Program-made: the position numbers and the translations under genes
Notes under the pieces: model-generated
What the model was told of the DNA's origin: nothing
Databases searched by the model: none
Seen by the model: only the letters and a program-made list of their open reading frames with translations
Shown here: piece after piece, positions 1-5,383 of the stretch
How the letters are laid out: each line of letters begins with the position of its first letter
How positions within the stretch are numbered: the stretch's first letter is position 1
NCBI GenBank assembly: GCA_937877455.1
Contig: CALFIU010000163.1
Location: 1 to 5,787, forward strand
From: an uncultured Bacteroidales bacterium
GTDB lineage: Bacteria > Bacteroidota > Bacteroidia > Bacteroidales > UBA3824
Length of the DNA stretch: 5,787 nucleotides
Direction: 5' to 3'

Positions 1-7
1 GACGACA

Positions 8-38
8 CAAAGGTAAATTTTTGGGGTTGATTTTCAAA
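8..38 (-). promoter_or_regulatory. Bacteroidetes-type promoter for a gene left of the window
   Basis: On the minus strand, positions 15-8 read TACCTTTG, a full match to the Bacteroidetes -7 consensus TAnnTTTG. A TTTG for the -33 element lies at 38-35, with a 19-bp spacer. The same arrangement occurs before four other genes in this window. Transcription would run left, out of the window, so the target gene is not visible. The spacer and -33 element lie inside the inverted repeat at 23-49. Confidence 0.6.
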
Positions 39-56
39 AGGTCAACCCCTTTTTTT
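23..56. other. Inverted repeat: operator candidate or plus-strand terminator
   Basis: GGGGTTGA (23-30) pairs perfectly with TCAACCCC (42-49), and seven T residues follow at 50-56. Read on the plus strand this has the form of an intrinsic terminator, but no plus-strand gene is visible in the window. On the minus strand there is no T tract, and the repeat covers the spacer and -33 element of the promoter at 8-38. A protein-binding operator is therefore equally possible, and the HxlR regulator encoded next door is an obvious candidate ligand. That link is inference. Confidence 0.5.
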
Positions 57-103
57 GGTGACGCACGGCAAAAGCGTTTAGCGGACAGTAATAAAATAAA
101 ATC

Positions 104-448
104 TTACCCCGCCACATCGTTGAAATGCTCCAAAGCCCAATCTATCAGCGGTTTCAGGGCTGGCATGAGCGACTTGCCTGTTTCTGTAAGCGAATATTCC
201 ACCTTTGGAGGAACAACGGGATAAACCTTGCGGTTGATGAGATTGTGCTGTTCGAGATTTTTGAGCGTGGCGGAGAGCATTTTTTGCGAACAGTCGGTCA
301 TGACGTTTTTCAACTCGCTAAAACGCAGAACGCCCGTTGCGCTTGCTCCAATCGAATACAGCACAACGAGCGACCACTTGTCGCCAAAATGGGCTATGAC
401 GTTGCGTATCGGGCAACTTCTGTATTGTTCTTCAAAAGTTTTGTCCAT
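104..448 (-). CDS. HxlR family winged-helix transcriptional regulator
   Basis: This 114-residue protein has the usual length of HxlR-type DNA-binding regulators. The family hallmarks are in order: Cys12-Pro13, the GDKWS motif at 22-26, the RFSEL segment at 42-46, SQKML at 54-58 (recognition-helix region), and VYPVVPPKVEYSLTETG at 75-91 (the wing and following helix). HxlR proteins are dimeric and often sense reactive electrophiles or oxidants through a conserved N-terminal cysteine. Cys12 is at that place and Cys53 is a second cysteine, so thiol sensing is plausible but inferred. The start at 448 is chosen because an upstream in-frame ATG at 520 would add 24 unrelated residues and overlap the preceding gene; the accepted start leaves 46 bp after that gene. 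No TAnnTTTG box is visible in that gap, so it may be cotranscribed with the Rpn-like gene or use a weak promoter. Confidence 0.94.
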   Translation of the reverse strand: MDKTFEEQYRSCPIRNVIAHFGDKWSLVVLYSIGASATGVLRFSELKNVMTDCSQKMLSATLKNLEQHNLINRKVYPVVPPKVEYSLTETGKSLMPALKPLIDWALEHFNDVAG

Positions 449-494
449 CGTTATATTTTTGGAGCAATGAGATATGATAAGCCAGTTTTGTGCG

Positions 495-1352
495 CTATAT
501 TTCTGAGATTTCGTCGGCATGGAAACCTGTCATTTCGCAAATTTCTTCAACGGACATTCCCTTGGCGAGCATTTTGCGAGCGATGGCAAGGGCTTGTTGC
601 CTTGCGCCCTCTGCGCGGCCCTCTGCGTATCCGTCCTCTCTTTCGTGTTTCATTGCGTTGTGCTGTGTCATTATCTCCAAAAGAGCGTCGTTATAGACAT
701 ACAAATCCGCATCGGTGTAGGCGGAGGTTTCGAGTATCTCCAATGCCTGATTGATTTCGGGGTTTTCGAGCAAAACGTCGTCAGCCTTTTTGGTGGATTC
801 GTCAATTTCTGTAAGGAACCTGAGCCACAATTCCTTGATGGCGCGGCTGCCACGGTCTTTGGGCTTGTACTTGACGAGCTCCACGAAGATGAACGACAAA
901 TCACTGCGGCGGTCTTCGGGATGTTTCTTGTTGGTGATGTAAAACTCCTGCATGTAGTCGTCATCACCCTCGTAATCAAACGCCTCGTCGTTGACAAGAG
1001 CAAGCGCATAGACCTCCTTCAATCGCTCAAACGGGTTGCCCTTCTCCAACTGTTTGGTGTACATAGAGGCAGCGTTGTATATGGTCCGCGAAAAAAACTC
1101 CCTGTTCCAATACGACTGCATCTCGACGATGAAGCCACGCCCCTTGTTGTCGGTGCAGCGGACATCTACGATGGAATATTTTTTCGAGGGGTTTTCGGGG
1201 ACATTTTCGGGCGTAAGATAATCCACCTTGACGATTTCCATTCCCTCCGGCAACGGCAGCAAGGCGTTGAGAAGGCTCTTGACGAGGTTGGGATGCTCGC
1301 CAAAGACTTTCTTAAATGTCAAATCGACTTTTGGATTGAGGTATTTTGCCAT
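495..1352 (-). CDS. Rpn family PD-(D/E)XK nuclease / putative transposase
   Basis: This 285-residue protein resembles the Rpn/PDDEXK_2 family (PD-(D/E)XK nuclease family transposases), whose characterised Escherichia coli members are DNA endonucleases that promote recombination. Visible features are the N-terminal DLTFKKVFG at 10-18, Asp63 in the segment VDVRC, and the ExQ motif Glu77-Met-Gln79 preceded by a hydrophobic strand, together the expected catalytic D...ExQ pattern. The C-terminus is typical: a helical linker, two AEGR-like units, then a small domain ending in TGFHADEISEI. The ATG at 1352 is chosen because it follows the promoter at 1382-1413 by about 30 nt; the longer frame from 1412 would run through that promoter. 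It starts 79 bp after the AAA/PD-(D/E)XK gene. The catalytic residues look intact, so it may be active. Its role in the cell is not shown by the sequence. Confidence 0.9.
   Translation of the reverse strand: MAKYLNPKVDLTFKKVFGEHPNLVKSLLNALLPLPEGMEIVKVDYLTPENVPENPSKKYSIVDVRCTDNKGRGFIVEMQSYWNREFFSRTIYNAASMYTKQLEKGNPFERLKEVYALALVNDEAFDYEGDDDYMQEFYITNKKHPEDRRSDLSFIFVELVKYKPKDRGSRAIKELWLRFLTEIDESTKKADDVLLENPEINQALEILETSAYTDADLYVYNDALLEIMTQHNAMKHEREDGYAEGRAEGARQQALAIARKMLAKGMSVEEICEMTGFHADEISEI
607..630 (-). repeat. Two 12-bp AEGR-coding units in the Rpn-like gene
   Basis: Two tandem 12-bp units (607-618 and 619-630) encode the YAEGRAEG region. Twenty consecutive bases at 607-626 are identical to 5520-5539 in the partial paralogue near the right edge, in the same orientation. 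Confidence 0.8.
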
Positions 1353-1381
1353 AATCTGTTGCAGTGTTATTTGATTGACGG

Positions 1382-1413
1382 CAAAGATAATGGAAGTTTT
1401 CGGAAAATGCAAA
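1382..1413 (-). promoter_or_regulatory. Promoter of the Rpn-like gene
   Basis: The minus strand carries TTTG at 1413-1410 and TATCTTTG at 1389-1382 with a 20-bp spacer, matching the Bacteroidetes -33/-7 consensus. The predicted start of transcription near 1376 gives a leader of about 24 nt. Positions 1382-1415 match 3081-3114, upstream of the neighbouring gene, at 32 of 34 bases. The box begins 48 bp past the stop of the upstream gene. Confidence 0.85.
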
Positions 1414-1431
1414 AAAAAGACCGCCGAAAAA

Positions 1432-3057
1432 TCACGCCACTTTCCAATCTACGATATTCTTCTCTTTGCTCGAGAAGTTGACGCCAATTTTGATGAGTTT
1501 TCTGCCGTCCATCTTGAAACGTCCGGCGTAGTCTTTCTCGTCGATTTGGTCGAGGGCGGTCTGTGCATCGCTGTCCATCTTAAACTCAAAGAGATACACG
1601 AACTTGTCGTTCATTACAATCGTGTCAGCCCTGCCCTTCGACGAATGGTACTCCGACACTACAAACTGCCCGCAAATCGTGAATACCAAGAAAATCACGT
1701 TCTGAAAATCGCGCTCAACCCACTTGTCGTTGTCGCTGTTGGCATACGGAATCGTGCTGTACAACGCCTGGAAACGTCCTATCAGGCTCTCAATGTCGCC
1801 AGAATAGAAATCCTGCAAGAAATCCGCATAATTGAACCCCATCACGTCGTTTGGCGCACGGTAAAACTCGTCAGCCAGACCGTTCAAGAAACTGAGTTCA
1901 ATCTCGTTGTTCGGGAAACCAAGCGTGTAAAGGCGCAACGGTGAATCATATTTTTTTATCGTCAAGTAGCCTGTGTAATAGAGCAACGGTATCAAGTCCG
2001 TGTTCAGGTCGTCGTCCTTGTAAGTTTTCAACTTGTCTTTCGGATAGGACACATCGTTGACAAACCGACGGAAATCGTAATAGCCGCTGTGGATGCGTTT
2101 CATCAGGATTGTCGGGTTGCCGGTCTCGTACCAATAATTCTGGAAATCCTTCTTCTTCAAGGCGTTAAAAAGGCTGACAGGATTGAAGACCTTTTCGCCG
2201 TCCTCGTGGAAAAGGTAACAGTCGTACCAACGCTTCAACTCCGCAATGCAGCCGTCGAATGTAAGATTCTTCTTCTTGGCAAATTTTTCAATTTCAGGCG
2301 TGAAATTGTCTATCAATTCCTTGTGCGTAATGCCGCATATCGCCGAAAAATTTTCATCATCCGTGATGTCCTCCGGCTGGTTGGTCCCGCTGAAAATCGA
2401 CGTCTTGGCAAACTTGGTGACACCTGTTATGAACGCAAATTTTATGTACTTGTCGGCGGCTTTGAGAACAGAGAAAAATCCTCGGTAGATTTTTTTGCTC
2501 TCGGTAAGGTTCTCACTCGTAATCAGAGGGTTGTCGTATTCGTCAACGATAATGACAGTATTAAGACCAGTCTTTTCGCTAATCACTTGCATATCGTATG
2601 CAAAACGTGTTGCAAGGCGTTTCGCAAATGGATTCTCATCGTCTTTTATTTCCAATCCTATAATAACGGATTCGTCAAACTTGATGTTGTTTTCGGCTTC
2701 AAAGCGGCTCAAAACGTATGTGATTTTGAAAATCAACTCTTCTGGCTCAGAATAGTCGCCGTCAACAAAATCAAAATATGCAATCGGATATTTAATCCAA
2801 TCTTTCTCGTATTTGCTGATTTTCAGACCGTCGAAACACTCCTTTCTGCCTTCAAAATATGCCCTCAAAGTATTGGCGAAAAGGCTCTTGCCAAACCTCC
2901 TCGGACGGGCGAGGAAATAGGATTTGGTGCCGGAATGTGCAAGGTAATACACATAGTCGGTCTTATCGACGTACAGACAGTTGTTTTTCCTAAGGTCTTC
3001 AAAACTCTGTACGCCAATAGGCAGTTTGCGGGACAAGTCGTCAAGTGAAATAGCCAT
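1432..3057 (-). CDS. AAA-ATPase-like protein with C-terminal PD-(D/E)XK nuclease domain
   Basis: This 541-residue protein has the architecture of the AAA-ATPase_like plus PDDEXK_9 family, which is highly expanded in Bacteroidetes and has no settled function. The N-terminus has the family segment LPIGVQSFEDLR (12-23) and YVDKT (29-33). RPRRFGKS (51-58) acts as the Walker A-like loop and VIIVDEYD (168-175) as Walker B, followed by an FITGVTKF segment. Near the C-terminus GRADTIV (Asp478) and FEFK (Glu491, Lys493) form the D...ExK nuclease motif, and the protein ends in NIVDWKV, normal for the family. It therefore looks full length with both active sites kept. The start at 3057 lies just after the promoter; the longer frame to 3138 would run through it. 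Defence or mobile-element roles have been guessed for this family, but nothing here decides between them. Confidence 0.92.
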   Translation of the reverse strand: MAISLDDLSRKLPIGVQSFEDLRKNNCLYVDKTDYVYYLAHSGTKSYFLARPRRFGKSLFANTLRAYFEGRKECFDGLKISKYEKDWIKYPIAYFDFVDGDYSEPEELIFKITYVLSRFEAENNIKFDESVIIGLEIKDDENPFAKRLATRFAYDMQVISEKTGLNTVIIVDEYDNPLITSENLTESKKIYRGFFSVLKAADKYIKFAFITGVTKFAKTSIFSGTNQPEDITDDENFSAICGITHKELIDNFTPEIEKFAKKKNLTFDGCIAELKRWYDCYLFHEDGEKVFNPVSLFNALKKKDFQNYWYETGNPTILMKRIHSGYYDFRRFVNDVSYPKDKLKTYKDDDLNTDLIPLLYYTGYLTIKKYDSPLRLYTLGFPNNEIELSFLNGLADEFYRAPNDVMGFNYADFLQDFYSGDIESLIGRFQALYSTIPYANSDNDKWVERDFQNVIFLVFTICGQFVVSEYHSSKGRADTIVMNDKFVYLFEFKMDSDAQTALDQIDEKDYAGRFKMDGRKLIKIGVNFSSKEKNIVDWKVA

Positions 3058-3080
3058 AATCTGTGCTTTTAGTTTTGACG

Positions 3081-3112
3081 CAAATATAATGGAAGTTTTC
3101 GGGAAATGCAAA
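3081..3112 (-). promoter_or_regulatory. Promoter of the AAA/PD-(D/E)XK gene
   Basis: TTTG at 3112-3109 and TATATTTG at 3088-3081 on the minus strand are separated by 20 bp. Transcription should begin near 3075, leaving a leader of about 18 nt with no Shine-Dalgarno sequence. The spacer is nearly the same as that of the Rpn-like gene promoter. Confidence 0.85.
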
Positions 3113-3148
3113 AATAATCTCGCGAGCGACCAATCCAATCATCATATT

Positions 3149-3565
3149 TCAATCACTACTTACGACCTTCAAATCGGCCTGATACTTGCGATATTTTTCA
3201 AATTTAGTCCCTTTACTGAACACATCAGGAAATGTTCTGGCTGTATATTTCAGTTTCTCAAAGTCGCTGTCAAACACTTTCTTGGAATCCTTGCAATGCT
3301 TCTCTATCATAGCGACACCACACAACAACAGGTTCTTTTCTCCTTCTGTGCACACATTAAGACCTTCAAAATCGTCGTAGCCCTGTTTTTGTGGATCTTG
3401 AGGCAACAGTGTGAAAAGTTTTTCGTCAGTATAGCCTATTTTTCTAAAATATGAATCATATTGAGACGCACTGAGTTCCATAAAGTCTTCCTCTGTCGGC
3501 AAAAAACCGATTTGAAACACCTCTAGCACTCCTCCGCCAGTAAGTAATGTTAATATATCCATCAT
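3149..3565 (-). CDS. Hypothetical protein, family not recognised
   Basis: This is a 138-residue (137 if the second ATG is used) hydrophilic, charged protein with no signal peptide or clear membrane segment. I do not recognise a family. Visible traits are a short N-terminal hydrophobic stretch (ILTLLTGGGVLEVF), then an acidic helical region, three cysteines in the middle (VCTEG, LLCGV, KHCKD) and a lysine/tyrosine-rich C-terminus (KGTKFEKYRKYQ). It is a real gene candidate because it has a consensus promoter at 3622-3653, fills the space between two promoters, and no competing frame is better. Two adjacent ATG codons occur at 3565 and 3562; either may be used. Directly upstream, in the same frame, are a six-codon mini-ORF and two stop codons, so the gene could be a 5'-eroded remnant or be controlled by the mini-ORF. 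Confidence 0.7.
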   Translation of the reverse strand: MMDILTLLTGGGVLEVFQIGFLPTEEDFMELSASQYDSYFRKIGYTDEKLFTLLPQDPQKQGYDDFEGLNVCTEGEKNLLLCGVAMIEKHCKDSKKVFDSDFEKLKYTARTFPDVFSKGTKFEKYRKYQADLKVVSSD

Positions 3566-3571
3566 TTTTCA

Positions 3572-3592
3572 TTAGTTTTTTACGTTTGCCAT
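3572..3592 (-). other. Six-codon mini-ORF (MANVKN) in the leader of the unknown gene
   Basis: An ATG at 3592 begins ATG GCA AAC GTA AAA AAC TAA, followed by a second in-frame stop TGA and, one codon later, the ATG ATG of the unknown gene. The ATTATGGC over this ATG matches the real starts of the two downstream genes, so this ATG sits where translation would be expected to begin. It could be a leader peptide coupled to the gene, or the remnant of a replaced coding region. Confidence 0.4.
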
Positions 3593-3621
3593 AATATCTT
3601 GCGGTTTAATTTCTTTGTCGG

Positions 3622-3653
3622 CAAAGATAAGATATGTTTTCGTGATTTGCAAA
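3622..3653 (-). promoter_or_regulatory. Promoter of the unknown gene
   Basis: TTTG at 3653-3650 and TATCTTTG at 3629-3622 on the minus strand have a 20-bp spacer, like the two promoters further left. Its -33 element is embedded in the T tract of the preceding terminator. The leader to the accepted start is about 50 nt, longer than for the neighbours because of the mini-ORF. Confidence 0.82.
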
Positions 3654-3692
3654 AAAATGACTGCCGAAAAATGTTGTGTTTTTTTCGGCAGT
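3651..3692 (-). terminator. Intrinsic terminator of the lipoprotein gene
   Basis: A perfect 12-bp inverted repeat, ACTGCCGAAAAA (3660-3671) with TTTTTCGGCAGT (3681-3692), encloses a 9-nt loop. On the minus strand it is followed by CA and seven T residues (3657-3651). It begins 37 nt after the lipoprotein stop codon. The T tract doubles as the upstream edge of the next promoter. A one-armed relative of the sequence (CCGCCGAAAAATCAC) occurs at 1421-1435, beside the Rpn-like gene promoter. Confidence 0.8.
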
Positions 3693-3706
3693 ATAAAAAT
3701 ATCTGG

Positions 3707-3719
3707 TTCGGTTTCCGAA
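3707..3719. other. Short hairpin just after the variable 3' end
   Basis: TTCGG (3707-3711) and CCGAA (3715-3719) form a 5-bp stem with a 3-nt loop, 10 nt past the lipoprotein stop. DGR variable regions are often followed closely by a hairpin that helps target-site recognition. This stem is shorter than the described ones, so the assignment is weak. Confidence 0.3.
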
Positions 3720-3729
3720 ACATGACTGA

Positions 3730-5157
3730 TTACTTGCGCCGCACCGCACGAACCGAGAACTCGATGTCGCGGCGGACGAAGTCGTCCGGGTCGACGTAGC
3801 CCGAGTCGAAGCCCAGGTAGAACCCGTAGCCCGAGTCGTACTCCGTGGACGACCAGTAGCCGCCGAAGTAGCCAAGGACGACGACAGCGCCACCGAGGCG
3901 GTAACCCGCAGCCGGAAGGAAAATGTGCGCGTCTTTGGACATGTCGCTGCCGCCTTGCTTATAGACAATATAACCAGTCTGAGACCCATCATTATAGCCA
4001 TTTGTCCATGTCCAAGTGCAACCATTTTTTAGTTTGGCAAAATCGTTGTCGGCTGCACTTGCTGTGCCGCCCTTGGGTACAGACAAATTGCCGCTAACGA
4101 CGGTCTGCGCAGCGTTGAAGTTGTAATATTCGCCCGCTCCGTCGTATGTCGTTGCGCCAACGTTCTTGTCAGCCCACAACGTTCCGTCGGAAAGTCCAAG
4201 GTCAACCAAGCCTTCACGATTGATTGTAGTGATTCTGCCTGCTGTGGTGGTTTTCTCGTTGGTGAAGTTCATGGTGAACTTAGTGCCGCCGTCAACCGCA
4301 ATCCAAACTTTGCCATCGTCGGACATTGCGAAGTTTTGCTTGTCGCTGCCGATAGTCACGTCGATGTTGTGCTGCAAGGGCGACATGAAGATTTCGATGT
4401 ACGCCTTGTCGTCGGTGAGCATAACCTTGGTGTCGGTCTTGTAGGCGAATGTGCCAGTGTAGGTGTGGGCGCATTTTTCCATCAAGTCGGTAATGGAAAC
4501 GGTGGAAGAGGTGGCGTCGCCTGTGGTTGTGATTATGGCGGTGAGGGTTACGCCGTCTGCGGACGGTGCAGTTGTTAGTTCGCCGCTGAAATTACCGTCG
4601 GCATCTTGCAAGGTCAATGTGCCAAGTGTGGTAGTACCTTCGCTGATGGTCATTTTGAGTTCGGCTGTAACGTTATCTTCTGTGAACGTGGGCTTTATAG
4701 TAGCATCATCGCTATCAACAGAAACAGTAATTGTCTTTGCTGCTGGCGCAGATACAGTTACCTTACACTCGGCTGTCTTGTCTCCAACTTTGGCTGTAAT
4801 AGTTGCCTCGCCTTCCTTTATTGCCGTTACATTACCATTTTCTACTGTGGCTACCGTTTCGTCGCTCGATGACCATGTAACCGTTTTGTCTGTGGCATTG
4901 TCGGGTGATACGGTAGCAGTGAGCGTCAATGTCTTGTTTACTTCAAGGCTTACTGATGTGTTGTCAAGTGTTACGCTCGTAACAGATACGGTTTCGGGGT
5001 TGTTTTCACCCTGCTGGTTTTGGGAATTGGTTGGGTCACTCTGTTCGGTGTTGGTATTGTCAACAACAGGATCGTCTTTGTCCTTATGACATGATGTACC
5101 AAGGAGCGTGCCTGCGCATAATAATGCGCTCAGCAATAGAATTTTTGATTTAATCAT
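3730..5157 (-). CDS. BIG2-domain lipoprotein with FISUMP/C-type-lectin-like C-terminus; probable DGR target
   Basis: This 475-residue protein starts with a lipoprotein signal peptide: KSK, a hydrophobic core, and LLGTSC with Cys23 as the lipidated residue. HKDKDD follows, an acidic stretch like Bacteroidetes surface-export signals. A Ser/Asn/Gln-rich linker leads to a BIG2 immunoglobulin-like domain at about 59-135 (SVTLD, VTWSSSD, GEATITA). Residues about 140-310 are beta-rich and unrecognised. The C-terminal domain (about 317-475) has the FISUMP-like pattern VDLGLSDGTLWADKNVGA, FLPAAGYR (413-420), GYWSST (433-438) and FSVRAVR (467-473), a family predicted to have a C-type-lectin fold and known among DGR targets. 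The last ~45 codons differ in composition from the rest (separate entry). It is probably a surface ligand-binding protein; the ligand is unknown. It has its own promoter at 5344-5374, but a terminator-like hairpin lies between that promoter and the start codon, so expression may be attenuated. Confidence 0.88.
   Translation of the reverse strand: MIKSKILLLSALLCAGTLLGTSCHKDKDDPVVDNTNTEQSDPTNSQNQQGENNPETVSVTSVTLDNTSVSLEVNKTLTLTATVSPDNATDKTVTWSSSDETVATVENGNVTAIKEGEATITAKVGDKTAECKVTVSAPAAKTITVSVDSDDATIKPTFTEDNVTAELKMTISEGTTTLGTLTLQDADGNFSGELTTAPSADGVTLTAIITTTGDATSSTVSITDLMEKCAHTYTGTFAYKTDTKVMLTDDKAYIEIFMSPLQHNIDVTIGSDKQNFAMSDDGKVWIAVDGGTKFTMNFTNEKTTTAGRITTINREGLVDLGLSDGTLWADKNVGATTYDGAGEYYNFNAAQTVVSGNLSVPKGGTASAADNDFAKLKNGCTWTWTNGYNDGSQTGYIVYKQGGSDMSKDAHIFLPAAGYRLGGAVVVLGYFGGYWSSTEYDSGYGFYLGFDSGYVDPDDFVRRDIEFSVRAVRRK
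3757..3873 (-). other. Candidate DGR variable region (codons 429-467 of the lipoprotein)
   Basis: All 39 codons here end in C or G, 29 of them in C, mostly TAC, GAC, GGC, TTC and GTC, while upstream codons of the same gene often end in A or T. Positions 3781-3840 are 39/60 G+C and only 9/60 A on the coding strand; 4021-4080 in the same gene is 30/60 G+C. No Asn codon occurs in the last 55 codons, although related FISUMP domains tend to be Asn-rich there. This fits AAC codons of a template repeat mutated at their adenines. The 14-nt sequence at 3795-3808 recurs at 3825-3838. The invariant flank FSVRAVRR (GC-rich, 3736-3759) would be the initiation-of-mutagenic-homing side. The 5' boundary may reach codon 421 (3897). 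No template repeat or reverse transcriptase is in the window. Confidence 0.6.
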
Positions 5158-5177
5158 AATTTAAATATTAAAAAATT

Positions 5178-5230
5178 AAACAAAAATCCCTTGAGGAGCG
5201 GAATTCTATGAATCCGTTCCTCAAGGGATT
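5178..5230 (-). terminator. Terminator-like hairpin 27 nt before the lipoprotein start
   Basis: AATCCCTTGAGGA (5185-5197) pairs with TCCTCAAGGGATT (5218-5230), and pairing continues through CGGA/TCCG and TTC/GAA with one mismatch and one bulge. The loop is about 4 nt. On the minus strand it is followed by TTTTGTTTAATTTTTT, so it terminates leftward transcription; the plus-strand side has no T tract. It could end the Rpn-like gene at the right edge, end a small RNA, or attenuate the lipoprotein gene. No second promoter is visible between it and the ATG at 5157. Confidence 0.7.
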
Positions 5231-5243
5231 AAAATATGATATT

Positions 5244-5259
5244 GTGGCGCAAACGCCAC
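5244..5259. other. Small GC hairpin in the leader
   Basis: GTGGCG (5244-5249) and CGCCAC (5254-5259) form a perfect 6-bp stem around a 4-nt loop, CAAA on the plus strand and TTTG in the leader RNA. It has no T tract, so it is a structural or protein-binding element rather than a terminator. Confidence 0.5.
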
Positions 5260-5289
5260 CGAAATTTCAAGGTGTTTAAGGGTGTATTT

Positions 5290-5309
5290 ATGCGATGCGA
5301 TGCGATGCG
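5290..5309. repeat. Four tandem ATGCG pentamers
   Basis: ATGCG is repeated four times without error at 5290-5309 (GCATC-type units on the transcribed strand). The repeat lies in the predicted leader RNA and spans most of an eight-codon frame (ATG at 5314, TAA at 5290-5288). Five is not a multiple of three, so a copy-number change would shift that frame. Confidence 0.85.
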
Positions 5310-5343
5310 TTCATGGGCTTATTTGGTATTGATTTTCATATTG

Positions 5344-5374
5344 CAAATGTAGTAATTATGACGAATTGTGCAAA
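5344..5374 (-). promoter_or_regulatory. Promoter of the leader RNA and lipoprotein gene
   Basis: On the minus strand TTTG at 5374-5371 and TACATTTG at 5351-5344 match the Bacteroidetes consensus with a 19-bp spacer. It sits 10 bp after the stop of the right-edge Rpn-like gene. The distance from the predicted start to the lipoprotein ATG, about 180 nt, is far longer than the 18-50 nt of the other genes here. Confidence 0.8.
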
Positions 5375-5383
5375 TTTTTTGTG

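Larger units (their letters stand above)
5175..5340 (-). ncRNA. Leader RNA or small RNA upstream of the lipoprotein gene
   Basis: A full-consensus promoter (5344-5374) predicts transcription from about 5338, and a strong terminator-like hairpin ends at 5185, ten-odd codons before the lipoprotein ATG. The product would be an RNA of about 160 nt holding four GCATC repeats, a small GC hairpin (5244-5259) and the terminal hairpin. It could be an independent small RNA or a cis-acting leader whose terminator controls the lipoprotein. No known riboswitch class was recognised. The only open frame seen inside is the eight-codon MNASHRIA at 5288-5314. Confidence 0.4.

Noticed and set aside
1353..1412. 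N-terminal extension HFPKTSIIFA of the Rpn-like protein, also seen before the AAA protein (3058-3138)
   Set aside because: The shared peptide is the translated promoter cassette, not a signal or domain; the starts lie downstream of the promoters.
519..1481. Long plus-strand open frame (320 codons)
   Set aside because: It lies antisense to the well-supported Rpn-like gene, has no domain, and crosses that gene's promoter; it is a shadow frame.
2089..3048. Long plus-strand open frame (319 codons)
   Set aside because: It is antisense to the AAA/PD-(D/E)XK gene, whose motifs are clear; the translation has no recognisable motif.
3119..3126. CTCGCGAG palindrome between the unknown gene and the AAA gene
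   Set aside because: It is an 8-bp palindrome without a loop or T tract and could be chance.
3606..4025. Second minus-strand frame through the 3' end of the lipoprotein gene
   Set aside because: It is Ser/Thr/Arg-rich because the GC-rich variable region lacks stops in other frames, and it runs on through the terminator and the next promoter.
4463..5089. Plus-strand open frame rich in Val and Ser
   Set aside because: It is the complement of the Thr/Val/Asp-rich BIG2 and linker region of the lipoprotein; the composition explains it.
5185..5230. Terminal inverted repeat of an insertion sequence
   Set aside because: The two arms are only a few bases apart and a T tract follows on one side only, so a hairpin terminator fits better; no transposase lies between any such pair.
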